Origin: JANWHF01 sp036276235
GTDB lineage: Bacteria > Planctomycetota > Phycisphaerae > Tepidisphaerales > Tepidisphaeraceae
DNA: 36,884 nucleotides
Reading direction: 5' to 3'
Assembly: GCA_036276235.1 (NCBI GenBank)
Contig: DATBDZ010000044.1
Span: 1 to 36,884 of the forward strand
In this document: piece after piece, positions 8,134 to 15,901 of the stretch
How the letters are laid out: every line of letters starts with the position of its first letter
Position numbering within the stretch: the first letter of the stretch is position 1
Notes under the pieces: model-generated
What the model saw: the letters and a program-made list of their open reading frames with translations, nothing else
What the model was told of the DNA's origin: nothing
The model's database searches: none
Program-made: the position numbers and the translations under genes

Positions 8134-9228
8134 ATGTCATTGGAAGTTGGAATCGTCGGTCTGCCTAACGTTGGCAAAAGCACGCTCTTTAACGCCCTGA
8201 CTGCCGCGGGGGCGCTGGCGGCTAATTATCCGTTTGCCACCATCGAGCCGAATGTCGGCGTGGTTGCCGTGCCGGACGAGCGGCTGGCTACCATCAACAA
8301 ATTCATCAAGACGCAGAAGATCGTGCCGGCGGCGCTGCGCGTTGTCGATATCGCCGGCATCGTGCGCGGCGCGAGCACGGGCGAGGGGCTGGGGAACAAA
8401 TTCCTTTCGCATATCCGCGAAGTCGATGCGATTCTGCACGTCGTCCGCTGCTTTGGCGGCACTGAGATTCTCCACGTCGAAGGCTCCGTCGATCCGATCC
8501 GCGATATCGATACGATCGATACGGAATTGGTGCTCGCCGACCTGGAGACGGTCGGCAGCTCGCTGGATAAAGCCGAGCGCACCGCGCGGACCGGCGACAA
8601 GGACGCCGCCGCTCGCGCTGAAATCCTGCGGCGGGCCAAGGCGCATGTGAACGACGGCAAACCCGTTCGCCAGCTTCAGTTCAACGCGGATGAGCAGAAG
8701 CATCTGAAGTCGCTGGGATTGATCACCGCCAAGAAAGTGCTCTATGTCGCCAACGTCGATGAGAGCGACATTCACGGCGAAGGCCCGCTCACGCAGAAAG
8801 TGCGCGAGCGCGCCAAAGCCGAGGGCGGCGTCGTCGTGCCCGTCTGCGGCAAGCTGGAATCAGAGCTTTCAGAACTGGAACCGGACGATCGCAAGGAAAT
8901 GCTAGAGAGCCTCGGGCTGAAAGAACCAGCGCTGGCGACGCTCACGCGGGAAGCCTATCGGCTCCTGGGCCGTCATAGTTTCTTTACCGTCGGCGAAGAT
9001 GAAATCCGCGCGTGGGAAATCCCCGTCGGCGCGACTGCCCCGCAGGCAGCGGGCGTTATTCACACAGACTTCGAGAAAGCCTTCATCCGTGCGGAAATCT
9101 ATACGATCGACGATCTGGCACAATTCAAGACCGAGCAGGCGATTCGAGCCGCCGGAAAACTGCGAACGGAAGGAAAGTCATACGTGATGAAGGATGGTGA
9201 CATCACGCACTTCCTGCATGGGGCGTGA
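8134..9228 (+). CDS. ychF: Redox-regulated ATPase YchF (Obg-like)
   Basis: The 364-residue protein matches the usual YchF length (363 in E. coli). Nucleotide-binding motifs are intact: G1 GLPNVGKST (residues 9-17), G3 DIAG (72-75), and the YchF-specific NVDE (207-210) in place of NKxD, which explains the ATP preference of the family. The central coiled segment (about 130-200) and the C-terminal TGS domain (HSFFTVGEDEIRAW onward) are present. YchF binds ribosomes and is linked to oxidative stress and translational control. The gene is divergent from 7949 and converges with the Uma2 gene, with two bases between the stops. Confidence 0.97.
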   Translation: MSLEVGIVGLPNVGKSTLFNALTAAGALAANYPFATIEPNVGVVAVPDERLATINKFIKTQKIVPAALRVVDIAGIVRGASTGEGLGNKFLSHIREVDAILHVVRCFGGTEILHVEGSVDPIRDIDTIDTELVLADLETVGSSLDKAERTARTGDKDAAARAEILRRAKAHVNDGKPVRQLQFNADEQKHLKSLGLITAKKVLYVANVDESDIHGEGPLTQKVRERAKAEGGVVVPVCGKLESELSELEPDDRKEMLESLGLKEPALATLTREAYRLLGRHSFFTVGEDEIRAWEIPVGATAPQAAGVIHTDFEKAFIRAEIYTIDDLAQFKTEQAIRAAGKLRTEGKSYVMKDGDITHFLHGA

Positions 9229-9230
9229 GA

Positions 9231-9935
9231 TCACTTTTTTCGGGATGCAACAAACGCGGCGTGTTCGGGTGTTGCCAAACCAAGGTTGAGTACTTCAAGC
9301 AATCGCGGAACATCACTGCGAAACAGCGCGGCAGCATCCAGCCACAAACCAGGCAGCGATAGCGAACGATGAATGCCATCCGTTCCGGCGGCTAATTCGA
9401 CGAACCCGGATTTAGGTCCGCCCGGACGAGTGAACCAGACCACGCGCGACTCGCGCACGAGCACTACCAGATATTCGCCCACGCCATAGCGCTCATAATC
9501 GCGGCGCTTTTCGTGCAGATCATAAGCAGCGCTTGAAGAAGCAACTTCGCCTACGAATTCTGGCGGTCCCTCAACATATCCGTCTGTCGTCATGCGAGTT
9601 TGGCCGCCTTCCAAAAAAAGATAAACATCGGGTTGCGGTTCGCTGTCGGGGCCAAGTATGTCTGTTGCGTTATCCATGACACGGGCGGCGGGCAGATGCG
9701 ATCGATAAATATTTGCCCACGTTACAAGATCCGCATGTGGCCCTCCATGGTCGGCTTTCAGAGGCGATGGCACGTAGACAACTCCTCCAATCAGTTCAGC
9801 GCGGAAGTTCTCCGGCATTGCCTCGTAGCGCGCATGGAAAGTCGGCTGATCCAGATGATCACCCATCTCCAGCGAAGGAATGCTACCGCTGCGCGGTTTA
9901 CGCGATGACGGCGTGATGGTCGGCAAGGTGCTCAT
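9231..9935 (-). CDS. Uma2 family (PF05685) putative restriction-type endonuclease
   Basis: The 234-residue protein belongs to the Uma2/DUF820 family with a PD-(D/E)xK-like fold. The expected acidic and basic residues are visible in PQPDVYLFLE and EFVGEVASSSAAYDLHEKRRDYERYGVGEYLVV, which match the D...E-x-K arrangement. The family is abundant in cyanobacteria and planctomycetes, and its physiological role is unknown. The gene lies 32 bp downstream of the EF-G-like gene on the same strand but has its own extended -10 element in that gap. The N-terminal 30 residues are low in family signal. Confidence 0.85.
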   Translation of the reverse strand: MSTLPTITPSSRKPRSGSIPSLEMGDHLDQPTFHARYEAMPENFRAELIGGVVYVPSPLKADHGGPHADLVTWANIYRSHLPAARVMDNATDILGPDSEPQPDVYLFLEGGQTRMTTDGYVEGPPEFVGEVASSSAAYDLHEKRRDYERYGVGEYLVVLVRESRVVWFTRPGGPKSGFVELAAGTDGIHRSLSLPGLWLDAAALFRSDVPRLLEVLNLGLATPEHAAFVASRKK

Positions 9936-9946
9936 CGGTGCATCAG

Positions 9947-9955
9947 ATTATAGCA
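9947..9955 (-). promoter_or_regulatory. Extended -10 promoter (TGCTATAAT) of the Uma2 gene
   Basis: A perfect extended -10 (TGn-TATAAT) on the minus strand lies 11 bases before the ATG at 9935, within the 32-bp gap after the EF-G-like gene. No ribosome-binding site fits between it and the ATG, so the transcript is probably near-leaderless. There is no obvious -35. Confidence 0.5.
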
Positions 9956-9967
9956 CAAAAACAGCCG

Positions 9968-12010
9968 CTACTCTTCCTCCGCCTTCGGCTTATACGCGGC
10001 GGCGATTTGCTGCTGCACGTGCGGCGGGACCTGCTCGTAGTGGCTGAATTCCATGACGAAGCTGCCCTGGCCGCCGGTCACGCTTTTTAGTTGCGATTGA
10101 TATTGCATGACTTCTGCCAGGGGCGCCTGCGCTTTCACTTGCGCCATGCCGCCGGGGAGGATGTCGGTGCCGAGGATGCGGCCTCGCTTGCCGGAGAGAT
10201 CGCCGGTGATCGTGCCGACGTTGGCTTCGGGGACGGTCACGTCCATTGTGACGACCGGCTCCAGCAACACCGGCTTGGCCTTGATGACGGCGTCTTTGAA
10301 GGCGTATTTGCCGGCCGTCTTGAAGGCGACTTCCTTGCTGTCCACGGGATGGTGCTTGCCGTCATAGACGATCACGCGCACATCCTGCAGCGGATAGCCG
10401 GCGATCGCGCCCTGATCGAGCAGCTCGCGCACGCCTTTTTCCACCGCGGGAATGTATTGGCCGGGAATGGTGCCGCCGAAGACTTCGTTGACGAACTCAA
10501 AGCCCGCGCCGCGGTCCATCGGCTCGATGCGGAGGAAAACTTCGCCGAACTGGCCGGAGCCGCCGGTTTGCTTTTTGTGGCGATGATGTCCTTCGGCCTT
10601 GCCTGAAATGGTTTCGCGATAGGCAATTTTGGGCGGCTTGGTGTCAACGTGAAGGCCGCGGTGTTTTAGCTTTTCAAGGACCAGCCGCAGGTGCATCTCG
10701 CCCAGGCCATTGATGACCATCTCATGCGTCTGACGATCGACGTGGTATTTGAAGGTCGGATCTTCCTCGGCGATTTTCGCCAGCGCGCCGGAGATTTTTT
10801 GCTCGTCGCCGCGCGTGGTGGGGGTGACCGCCAGGCCGAACATCGGCGTCGGAAAGATATTGGTCTTCAGATGAACCGTGTCGAGTGCGTGATCATCGTG
10901 CAGCACGACGTTCGCGTGGATTTCGTCGATCTTTGCCACCGCGCCGATATCGCCGGCGATGATCTGATCCGCCTCCTTATGTTCCTTTCCTTGCAAATGG
11001 AACACATGCGAGAGCTTGATCGATTTCTTGGAATGGCCGAGGAATACCTGGCTTTGCCCGGAGCATTTTCCCTGATGCACGCGGAAGACCGCGAGCTTGC
11101 CGACGAATGGGTCGGTCGTCACCTTGAACACATGCGCCAGCAGCGGGCGGCTCGGGTCCTGGTTGTACGGGAACGGTTTTTCGTCGGCGCCTTCGCCATA
11201 TAAGAACGGCTGCGGATTTCCTTCCAGCGGGCTGGGAAAGTGCCGCGCTATTGCATCGAGCAATTCGGCAAGGCCAACGCCATTCTTCGCATCCGTGAAC
11301 AGAATCGGGATGACATGCCCTTCGTCCATCGCCTTCTCGAAGGGGGCGTGCAGCGCTTCATAATTTGGCTCTTCGCCGCCGAGATATTTCTCCATCAGAT
11401 TTTCGTCCATCTCGACGATCTGATCGAGCATGGCGGCGTGGCAGCGCTTGACGGTATCAAAATCCGACTCGCCCTCGTTGTTCAGCAAGCATTCGACAAC
11501 CGATTTTCCCCCGCCAGCGGGGAGATTGATCGGCAGGCACTCGGGGCCGAAGGTTTCGCGAATCCGCTCGACCAGCGATTCCAGATCGACCTCCGGCATG
11601 TCAATTTTGTTGACGATGATGGCGCGCGGCAGATTGTGGTCCTTGGCCGCCTCGAGTATTCGCCGCGTTCCCACTTCGATGCCGCTCTGCGCGTTGACGA
11701 CGATCGCCACCGTCTCAACAGCCGGCAGACAGCCGATCGCCTGGCCGATCAGATCGGGCGTGCCCGGCGTGTCCAGCAGATTGATCCGCTTGCCCTGATA
11801 ATCGACATGCAGGACCGCCGAGTAAATCGAATGCTTGTGCTCCTTCTCTTCCTTTTCAAAGTCACTGAAGCTGCTGCCATCGGTGACCGACCCTTTGCGG
11901 GTGACGGTGCCGCTGGCATAGAGCAGGGCATCGGCGAGGGTCGTCTTTCCCGAGCCGGCATGGCCCGCCAGCAAAACATTGCGAATGTCCGCGGTCGTAT
12001 AGTTTGGCAT
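9968..12010 (-). CDS. Elongation factor G-like GTPase (EF-G paralogue)
   Basis: The protein is 680 residues, with the ATG chosen because GAGGAG lies nine bases upstream. GTPase motifs are present: G1 GHAGSGKTT (residues 16-24, where canonical EF-G has AHIDAGKTT), DTPGTPD (80-86) and NKID (134-137). The domain II-V regions of EF-G follow, with HRHKKQTGGSGQFGEV and the domain V sequence near the C-terminus. The altered G1 (GHAGSGKTT) is typical of the EF-G-like/EF-G2 subfamily rather than of the principal fusA gene, so this is probably a second translocation or recycling factor. There is no ribosomal protein operon around it. Confidence 0.9.
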   Translation of the reverse strand: MPNYTTADIRNVLLAGHAGSGKTTLADALLYASGTVTRKGSVTDGSSFSDFEKEEKEHKHSIYSAVLHVDYQGKRINLLDTPGTPDLIGQAIGCLPAVETVAIVVNAQSGIEVGTRRILEAAKDHNLPRAIIVNKIDMPEVDLESLVERIRETFGPECLPINLPAGGGKSVVECLLNNEGESDFDTVKRCHAAMLDQIVEMDENLMEKYLGGEEPNYEALHAPFEKAMDEGHVIPILFTDAKNGVGLAELLDAIARHFPSPLEGNPQPFLYGEGADEKPFPYNQDPSRPLLAHVFKVTTDPFVGKLAVFRVHQGKCSGQSQVFLGHSKKSIKLSHVFHLQGKEHKEADQIIAGDIGAVAKIDEIHANVVLHDDHALDTVHLKTNIFPTPMFGLAVTPTTRGDEQKISGALAKIAEEDPTFKYHVDRQTHEMVINGLGEMHLRLVLEKLKHRGLHVDTKPPKIAYRETISGKAEGHHRHKKQTGGSGQFGEVFLRIEPMDRGAGFEFVNEVFGGTIPGQYIPAVEKGVRELLDQGAIAGYPLQDVRVIVYDGKHHPVDSKEVAFKTAGKYAFKDAVIKAKPVLLEPVVTMDVTVPEANVGTITGDLSGKRGRILGTDILPGGMAQVKAQAPLAEVMQYQSQLKSVTGGQGSFVMEFSHYEQVPPHVQQQIAAAYKPKAEEE

Positions 12011-12098
12011 GAAGTGAGGCTCCTCGGCAGGGCAGTATAAACGGTTGCGGGGATGCGACAAGGTGGTATTTCCAGCAACTGTTGGCCGGAGAGAATGA

Positions 12099-12162
12099 GT
12101 TGCCAGTTGCTAGTTGGTGGTGAATGCCAACGTATTCTTCCTTGACTGACAACTGGCAACTG
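12099..12162. repeat. Inverted repeat with 12-bp arms
   Basis: AGTTGCCAGTTG (12099-12110) and its exact complement CAACTGGCAACT (12151-12162) are separated by 40 bases. The same CAACTG/TTGCCAG words recur nearby (12071-12085 and 12161-12168). It looks like a small dispersed intergenic repeat between the EF-G-like gene and the blaI-type gene. Confidence 0.5.
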
Positions 12163-12181
12163 ACAACTTATGCATGTCCCC

Positions 12182-12225
12182 TTGAAATTAAGACACTACG
12201 ACTTAATATAAAGTCGTAAGGTCTT
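12182..12225 (+). promoter_or_regulatory. BlaI-type operator overlapping the promoter
   Basis: A 36-bp dyad (12190-12225) has 15-base arms with 13 matches and a six-base AATATA centre; the inner arms TACGACTT/AAGTCGTA are perfect. A -35-like TTGAAA (12182-12187) precedes it, and TAATAT or TATAAA within the dyad serves as the -10. BlaI/MecI repressors bind such dyads over their own promoters, so autorepression of the three-gene operon is likely. Confidence 0.65.
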
Positions 12226-12237
12226 TAAAAGGATTCG

Positions 12238-12645
12238 ATGCCGCGTGAATCGCAGGACGTAACCGAGGCCGAGCTGGAGCTGCTGCGCGTGCTCTGGGAG
12301 CAGGGCAAGTGCTCGACCCGCCAGCTCACCGACGCGCTGCACCCGCGCGCCCAGGCGGCGCAATATGCGACCGTGCAAAAGCAGCTCGAGCGCCTTGAGG
12401 CCAAGGGATTCGTTCATCGAGATCGCTCGCTGTTCGTCCATACATTCACGGCGGCGGTCGATCGCGATGAATTGATCGGCCGCCAGCTTCGCGCGGTCGC
12501 CCGCAAACTGTGCGGCGGATCGCTGGGGCCACTACTGACTCATCTGGTTCAAGGCCGCGCGCTCAGCGCGAAGGAACGCGCAATGCTTCGCGAGATGATT
12601 GAGAGCACGAATGCAGCCGAGCCGTCGGCGAAGCGATCGAGGTAG
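12238..12645 (+). CDS. BlaI/MecI/CopY family transcriptional repressor
   Basis: The 135-residue protein has an N-terminal winged helix (residues about 7-75: TEAELELLRVLWEQGKCSTR, then QYATVQKQLERLEAKGFV) and a C-terminal dimerisation region (about 80-125) typical of the penicillinase-repressor family. AAGGA lies six bases before the ATG. It is followed two bases later by an M56 protease gene, the classical BlaI-BlaR1 arrangement. In planctomycetes such pairs are numerous and usually not linked to beta-lactamases; none is present here. Confidence 0.93.
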   Translation: MPRESQDVTEAELELLRVLWEQGKCSTRQLTDALHPRAQAAQYATVQKQLERLEAKGFVHRDRSLFVHTFTAAVDRDELIGRQLRAVARKLCGGSLGPLLTHLVQGRALSAKERAMLREMIESTNAAEPSAKRSR

Positions 12646-12647
12646 CG

Positions 12648-13946
12648 ATGCAGAGTCTCCTGCAAATTGGGCTGGCGAATGCAGTCATCGCGACGCCCGC
12701 CGCGCTCGCGGCATGGCTGCTCGGACGGCTCATCCGCCGACCCGCGCTCGCTCACGCGCTCTGGGTCCTCGTGCTGATCAAGCTGCTGACGCCGCCGATC
12801 ATTCAAATACCTTTTGCAATTCTTCCCAGCGCAGGCAATGAAATTAAAGCGATCGAGCATCCTGCAGCGGTCCTTCCAAACAATTCCTACTTCGACAATG
12901 CGATCAGCAGTAAGCTTGCGACTGAAACGTCAACCGATGTACGAGAGGGGCACCTGGCCAATCCAACTCAAGCCAAGCCAATCGAAAAGCCCAGTAAATG
13001 GCGCCGGGACTTTCACCATTCGAATATCACAAGCCTGCTCGGCATCCTCTGGCTCACTGGCTCCGTCCTCTGCGGCGCCATCATCCTCGCCAGGATGTTT
13101 CGCTTCGAGCGGCTGCTTCGCTTCGTGACGCCGGCTCCGTCGGAAATCAACGATCGCATTGGCCAGCTTTCCCGACGAATCCGATTGAGGCAAATGCCCG
13201 ATGCATATCTTGTCCCCGGCGCGGTCTGTCCGATGCTCTGGTGCGGGATGGGCCGTCCAAGGCTTTTGCTTCCGGCGTCGTTTTGGGCGGGGCTCAATCC
13301 GCAACAGCGCGACACCGTGCTGCTTCATGAGCTTGCCCATCTCCGCCGGCGCGATCATTGGGTGCGCTGGCTCGAGGCGGCGGCAACAACCGCCTTCTGG
13401 TGGTTCCCCATCTGCTGGTGGGCGCGCTACGAACTGCGCGAGGCCGAAGAGCAATGTTGCGATGCGTGGGTGGTCCGCGTCTTGCCGCGATCGTTCCACG
13501 AATATGCCGCCGCCCTGATCGAGGCTGCCGAATTTGTGCATTGGCAAGCGCGCATGCCGCTTCTGGCCAGTGGCACCAGCCAGTTCACCCACCTCAAACG
13601 CCGACTCATGCTGATGAAGCGCGGCAACGTGCCGCAATCTTTGCGTCTCTCCGGAATATGCGCAGCGATTGGATTCGGCATGCTCGTGCTGCCCGCCACT
13701 CCGATTGCGGCGCGGGCGACGACAGCGAACCCACCCGCGCGCCCGCCGCAAGATCATCATGACAATGCAATGGCGCCTCGAGCCAGTTCAATGCCCGTTC
13801 CCGCGACGGCCAGAGACGACGATTCTCCGCAAAAACGGCTCGATGACATCGAGAGCCGCGCCAATCAAATGCTTTTGGAGCTGCGCGAGCTGCGGAAGCA
13901 ATGGCACGAGCAGTCGCCTCAAGATGGCGGCGTGCAACAACGATGA
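12648..13946 (+). CDS. M56 family (BlaR1/MecR1-type) membrane metalloprotease
   Basis: The 432-residue protein has membrane helices at about residues 8-27, 33-53, 128-149 and 241-258, and a last hydrophobic segment near 327-350. The zinc motif HELAH (227-231) sits in LLHELAHLRRRDH, and a downstream glutamate in YELREAEEQCCD is the probable third ligand. BlaR1-type proteases cleave the cognate BlaI repressor after sensing a signal. This protein lacks the penicillin-binding sensor domain of BlaR1. It ends instead in a roughly 80-residue tail rich in charged and coiled-coil residues. The start codon is two bases after the repressor stop. Confidence 0.9.
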   Translation: MQSLLQIGLANAVIATPAALAAWLLGRLIRRPALAHALWVLVLIKLLTPPIIQIPFAILPSAGNEIKAIEHPAAVLPNNSYFDNAISSKLATETSTDVREGHLANPTQAKPIEKPSKWRRDFHHSNITSLLGILWLTGSVLCGAIILARMFRFERLLRFVTPAPSEINDRIGQLSRRIRLRQMPDAYLVPGAVCPMLWCGMGRPRLLLPASFWAGLNPQQRDTVLLHELAHLRRRDHWVRWLEAAATTAFWWFPICWWARYELREAEEQCCDAWVVRVLPRSFHEYAAALIEAAEFVHWQARMPLLASGTSQFTHLKRRLMLMKRGNVPQSLRLSGICAAIGFGMLVLPATPIAARATTANPPARPPQDHHDNAMAPRASSMPVPATARDDDSPQKRLDDIESRANQMLLELRELRKQWHEQSPQDGGVQQR

Positions 13947-13973
13947 AATTCTTTTTCGATAGAGGAGTAACCT

Positions 13974-14474
13974 ATGACCACGATCTCTGGATTATCAGCC
14001 ACGCGATGCCTGCTTCAGATTGCGTTTGCAGCCGTCCTGCTTCCCGCTACGTGCGCTTGGGCGCAATCGCCGGCGACCGAGGCGGCGAAGGACGCGCCCG
14101 CCGCTAAAACGCAGATGGTGATCTTCCACCTGCGATCGGCACCCGCGGCCACCACGGCCAAAATCCTGATCCAGATTATGGGCAATTCCAATCCGCCAAA
14201 GGATAAAGGCGGGCCGACAGTTGTTGTTGATGATCGCACCAACAGCATTCTCATTTCTGGCACGTCTGAGCAAGTGCTTGTCGCTGAGCAATTCTTACTG
14301 AAGCTCGACACCTCCACTCAGGAGATGGATCGCGACGCCGTCATTGAGAAGCGGCTCGATCAACTCGAGCAGCAATTGCAAACGCTGCTCTCCGATCTCA
14401 AATCTCTGCGCGAACAGTTAAAGCCCGCAACGCAGCCGGACGGCAAGAGCAATCCTGGTGCTACTTCTCGGTGA
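13974..14474 (+). CDS. Small secreted secretin-N-domain/coiled-coil protein
   Basis: The 166-residue protein begins with a signal peptide (cleavage after CAWA). It contains a single secretin N1/N2-like module at about residues 40-110 (IFHLRSAPAATTAKILIQIM, then VVVDDRTNSILISGT and AEQFLLKLD). A heptad-rich coiled coil follows at about 115-150 (EKRLDQLEQQLQTLLSDLKS). It has no secretin pore domain. GAGGAG lies six bases before the ATG and the gene follows the M56 gene by 27 bp, so it is probably the third gene of the BlaI operon. Its 3' end overlaps the convergent gene by 14 bp. It may act as a periplasmic partner or sensor for the protease. Confidence 0.75.
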   Translation: MTTISGLSATRCLLQIAFAAVLLPATCAWAQSPATEAAKDAPAAKTQMVIFHLRSAPAATTAKILIQIMGNSNPPKDKGGPTVVVDDRTNSILISGTSEQVLVAEQFLLKLDTSTQEMDRDAVIEKRLDQLEQQLQTLLSDLKSLREQLKPATQPDGKSNPGATSR

Positions 14475-15627
14475 GAAACGCCTGATGCCAGTTGGTCCAC
14501 TCGGCCCATGTGCCGGCGGGTGTCGCTTCGCGGAGCCGACAGACGTAGGTCGATGAGCCGGCGAGTTGTTTCGACGATAGGTCCGCCAGGAATTCACCGC
14601 TCTCCGCATCGACGGTAACACGTGTCGGGCCGGTGATCGATTTGGAGCGCCAAACGGTTATCGCTTCATTACCGGCCATGGCAAGCTCAGCTTGCCATGC
14701 CAGTGGGGGGTCGGAGTTCTGCGACCGGATCAGCACTGGATTTCGCGGGCAGGTCACTGGCCCAATCGGCTTTGTCGACACCACGAAATTATCGATCCAT
14801 CGTTTCTGATCCACCGGCGATCCCTGATTCCAATAGGCTTCGAGATAGACGGCATTGATTCCATGCCCCGTGTAATTGCCGCGCCAATTCAGGCGCTCGC
14901 GCTGGGTGGCGAGTTTGCCGTCGATCCATAGCTTGTTGATGCCGTCCTTCTCGCCGGGTGTGTTGAGCTTTGCGTACGCTTCGACGCACACCCACCAGCC
15001 GCCTTCTTTGGGGCTGCTGAATTGAAATTCGGAAGATGGCTTGTTCCCCAGCCAATGAAGATTGGCGAAATCGTTGTAGCGCGTGGTGACGATGCGATCG
15101 CCGACAACGCCGCTGGCGGGATCGAGCGTGAGCGAATCGCCTTGGCCGCTCCAGACGTGCGCGATCATCGCCTGCGTCCAGCGGTCAGACGTCAGACTCG
15201 TAGCGCGGCTCAGCTTCGCTTCGCCGCCGCCGATCCAGTTGGGCTGATGCTTGACGTAAATGCGCCAGTAGATCTCGTCAAACTTTTCCCCGCGACGGAC
15301 GACATTTCGGTGGTCGGGAGAATCACCGAAAAAGATTTTTCGATTGCCGATGCCCTGGCTGCCTTTTGGGTAATTGCACAACAACGATTTGCCTGAGCCG
15401 CCCAATGATTCGCCTGAGTCGAGCTCACCCTGTTTCTCGCCGTATGGCTTCTCCGGGCCGTTGAAGTCGTCGTACCAGATCGTCGCTGGATCGCTTTCCT
15501 GCGGCTGATGGGCAGATGGGACAACAGATTCAATGTGCAATGGTGGGGCGTCAGCAGCGCTCGCCCTGCACGGAATGCCGAGGACGCAAAGCAGAGCAAT
15601 TATCCGCCATAAACGCATGGGCAACAT
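14461..15627 (-). CDS. Secreted polysaccharide-lyase-like jelly-roll protein
   Basis: The 388-residue protein has a signal peptide (core LWRIIALLCVLGIPC, cleavage after ASA). The ATG at 15627 is chosen because GGAAGG lies five bases upstream; a GTG six bases earlier overlaps that site. The body has the concanavalin-A-like beta-jelly-roll pattern of PL14/PL20-type lyases: EIYWRIYVKHQPNW, GGGEAKLSR, GGWWVCVEAYAKLN, INKLWIDGKL, NAVYLEAYWNQG and WIDNFVVS. The C-terminal 90 residues resemble a fibronectin-type tail. Specificity cannot be assigned. An 11-bp-arm palindrome (14677-14699) lies inside the coding sequence. Confidence 0.7.
   Translation of the reverse strand: MLPMRLWRIIALLCVLGIPCRASAADAPPLHIESVVPSAHQPQESDPATIWYDDFNGPEKPYGEKQGELDSGESLGGSGKSLLCNYPKGSQGIGNRKIFFGDSPDHRNVVRRGEKFDEIYWRIYVKHQPNWIGGGEAKLSRATSLTSDRWTQAMIAHVWSGQGDSLTLDPASGVVGDRIVTTRYNDFANLHWLGNKPSSEFQFSSPKEGGWWVCVEAYAKLNTPGEKDGINKLWIDGKLATQRERLNWRGNYTGHGINAVYLEAYWNQGSPVDQKRWIDNFVVSTKPIGPVTCPRNPVLIRSQNSDPPLAWQAELAMAGNEAITVWRSKSITGPTRVTVDAESGEFLADLSSKQLAGSSTYVCRLREATPAGTWAEWTNWHQAFLTEK
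14677..14699. repeat. Palindromic repeat inside a coding sequence
   Basis: CATGGCAAGCT and AGCTTGCCATG form perfect 11-bp arms around a single C. On the minus strand the palindrome encodes residues within QAELAMA of the lyase-like protein, in frame. It looks like a captured palindromic unit. Confidence 0.5.
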
Positions 15628-15901
15628 GTTCACCTTCCGAGCTTCAGACGGCGATTTCGCCGATCATCATGCTGAGGCCAATCGATAACCAGCCGCTCCG
15701 GTTGAAAACGCAGGTCGTCCTCCAGCGTATTGGTATTAGATGCTATGATATCGCAATGAGCCGAACGAGGGGTATCAGGTTGGGGCGGTCCACGAGGGTG
15801 GGATTCGCGGTGAAGAATCAATCGACTCATGGGCCAGTGAGCGTTAGTTCGGTTTTCCGCTCGTAATGAAACGACAGTGGTGCTGAAACGAAAGTCGTGC
15901 C

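Noticed and set aside
12238..13946. Beta-lactam resistance locus
   Set aside because: BlaI and an M56 protease are present, but there is no beta-lactamase or PBP gene, and the protease lacks the penicillin-binding sensor.
15758..15866. 36-codon plus-strand ORF upstream of the LEPR-XLL gene
   Set aside because: It has no convincing ribosome site or motif. The region 15628-15901 shows nothing else I can support.
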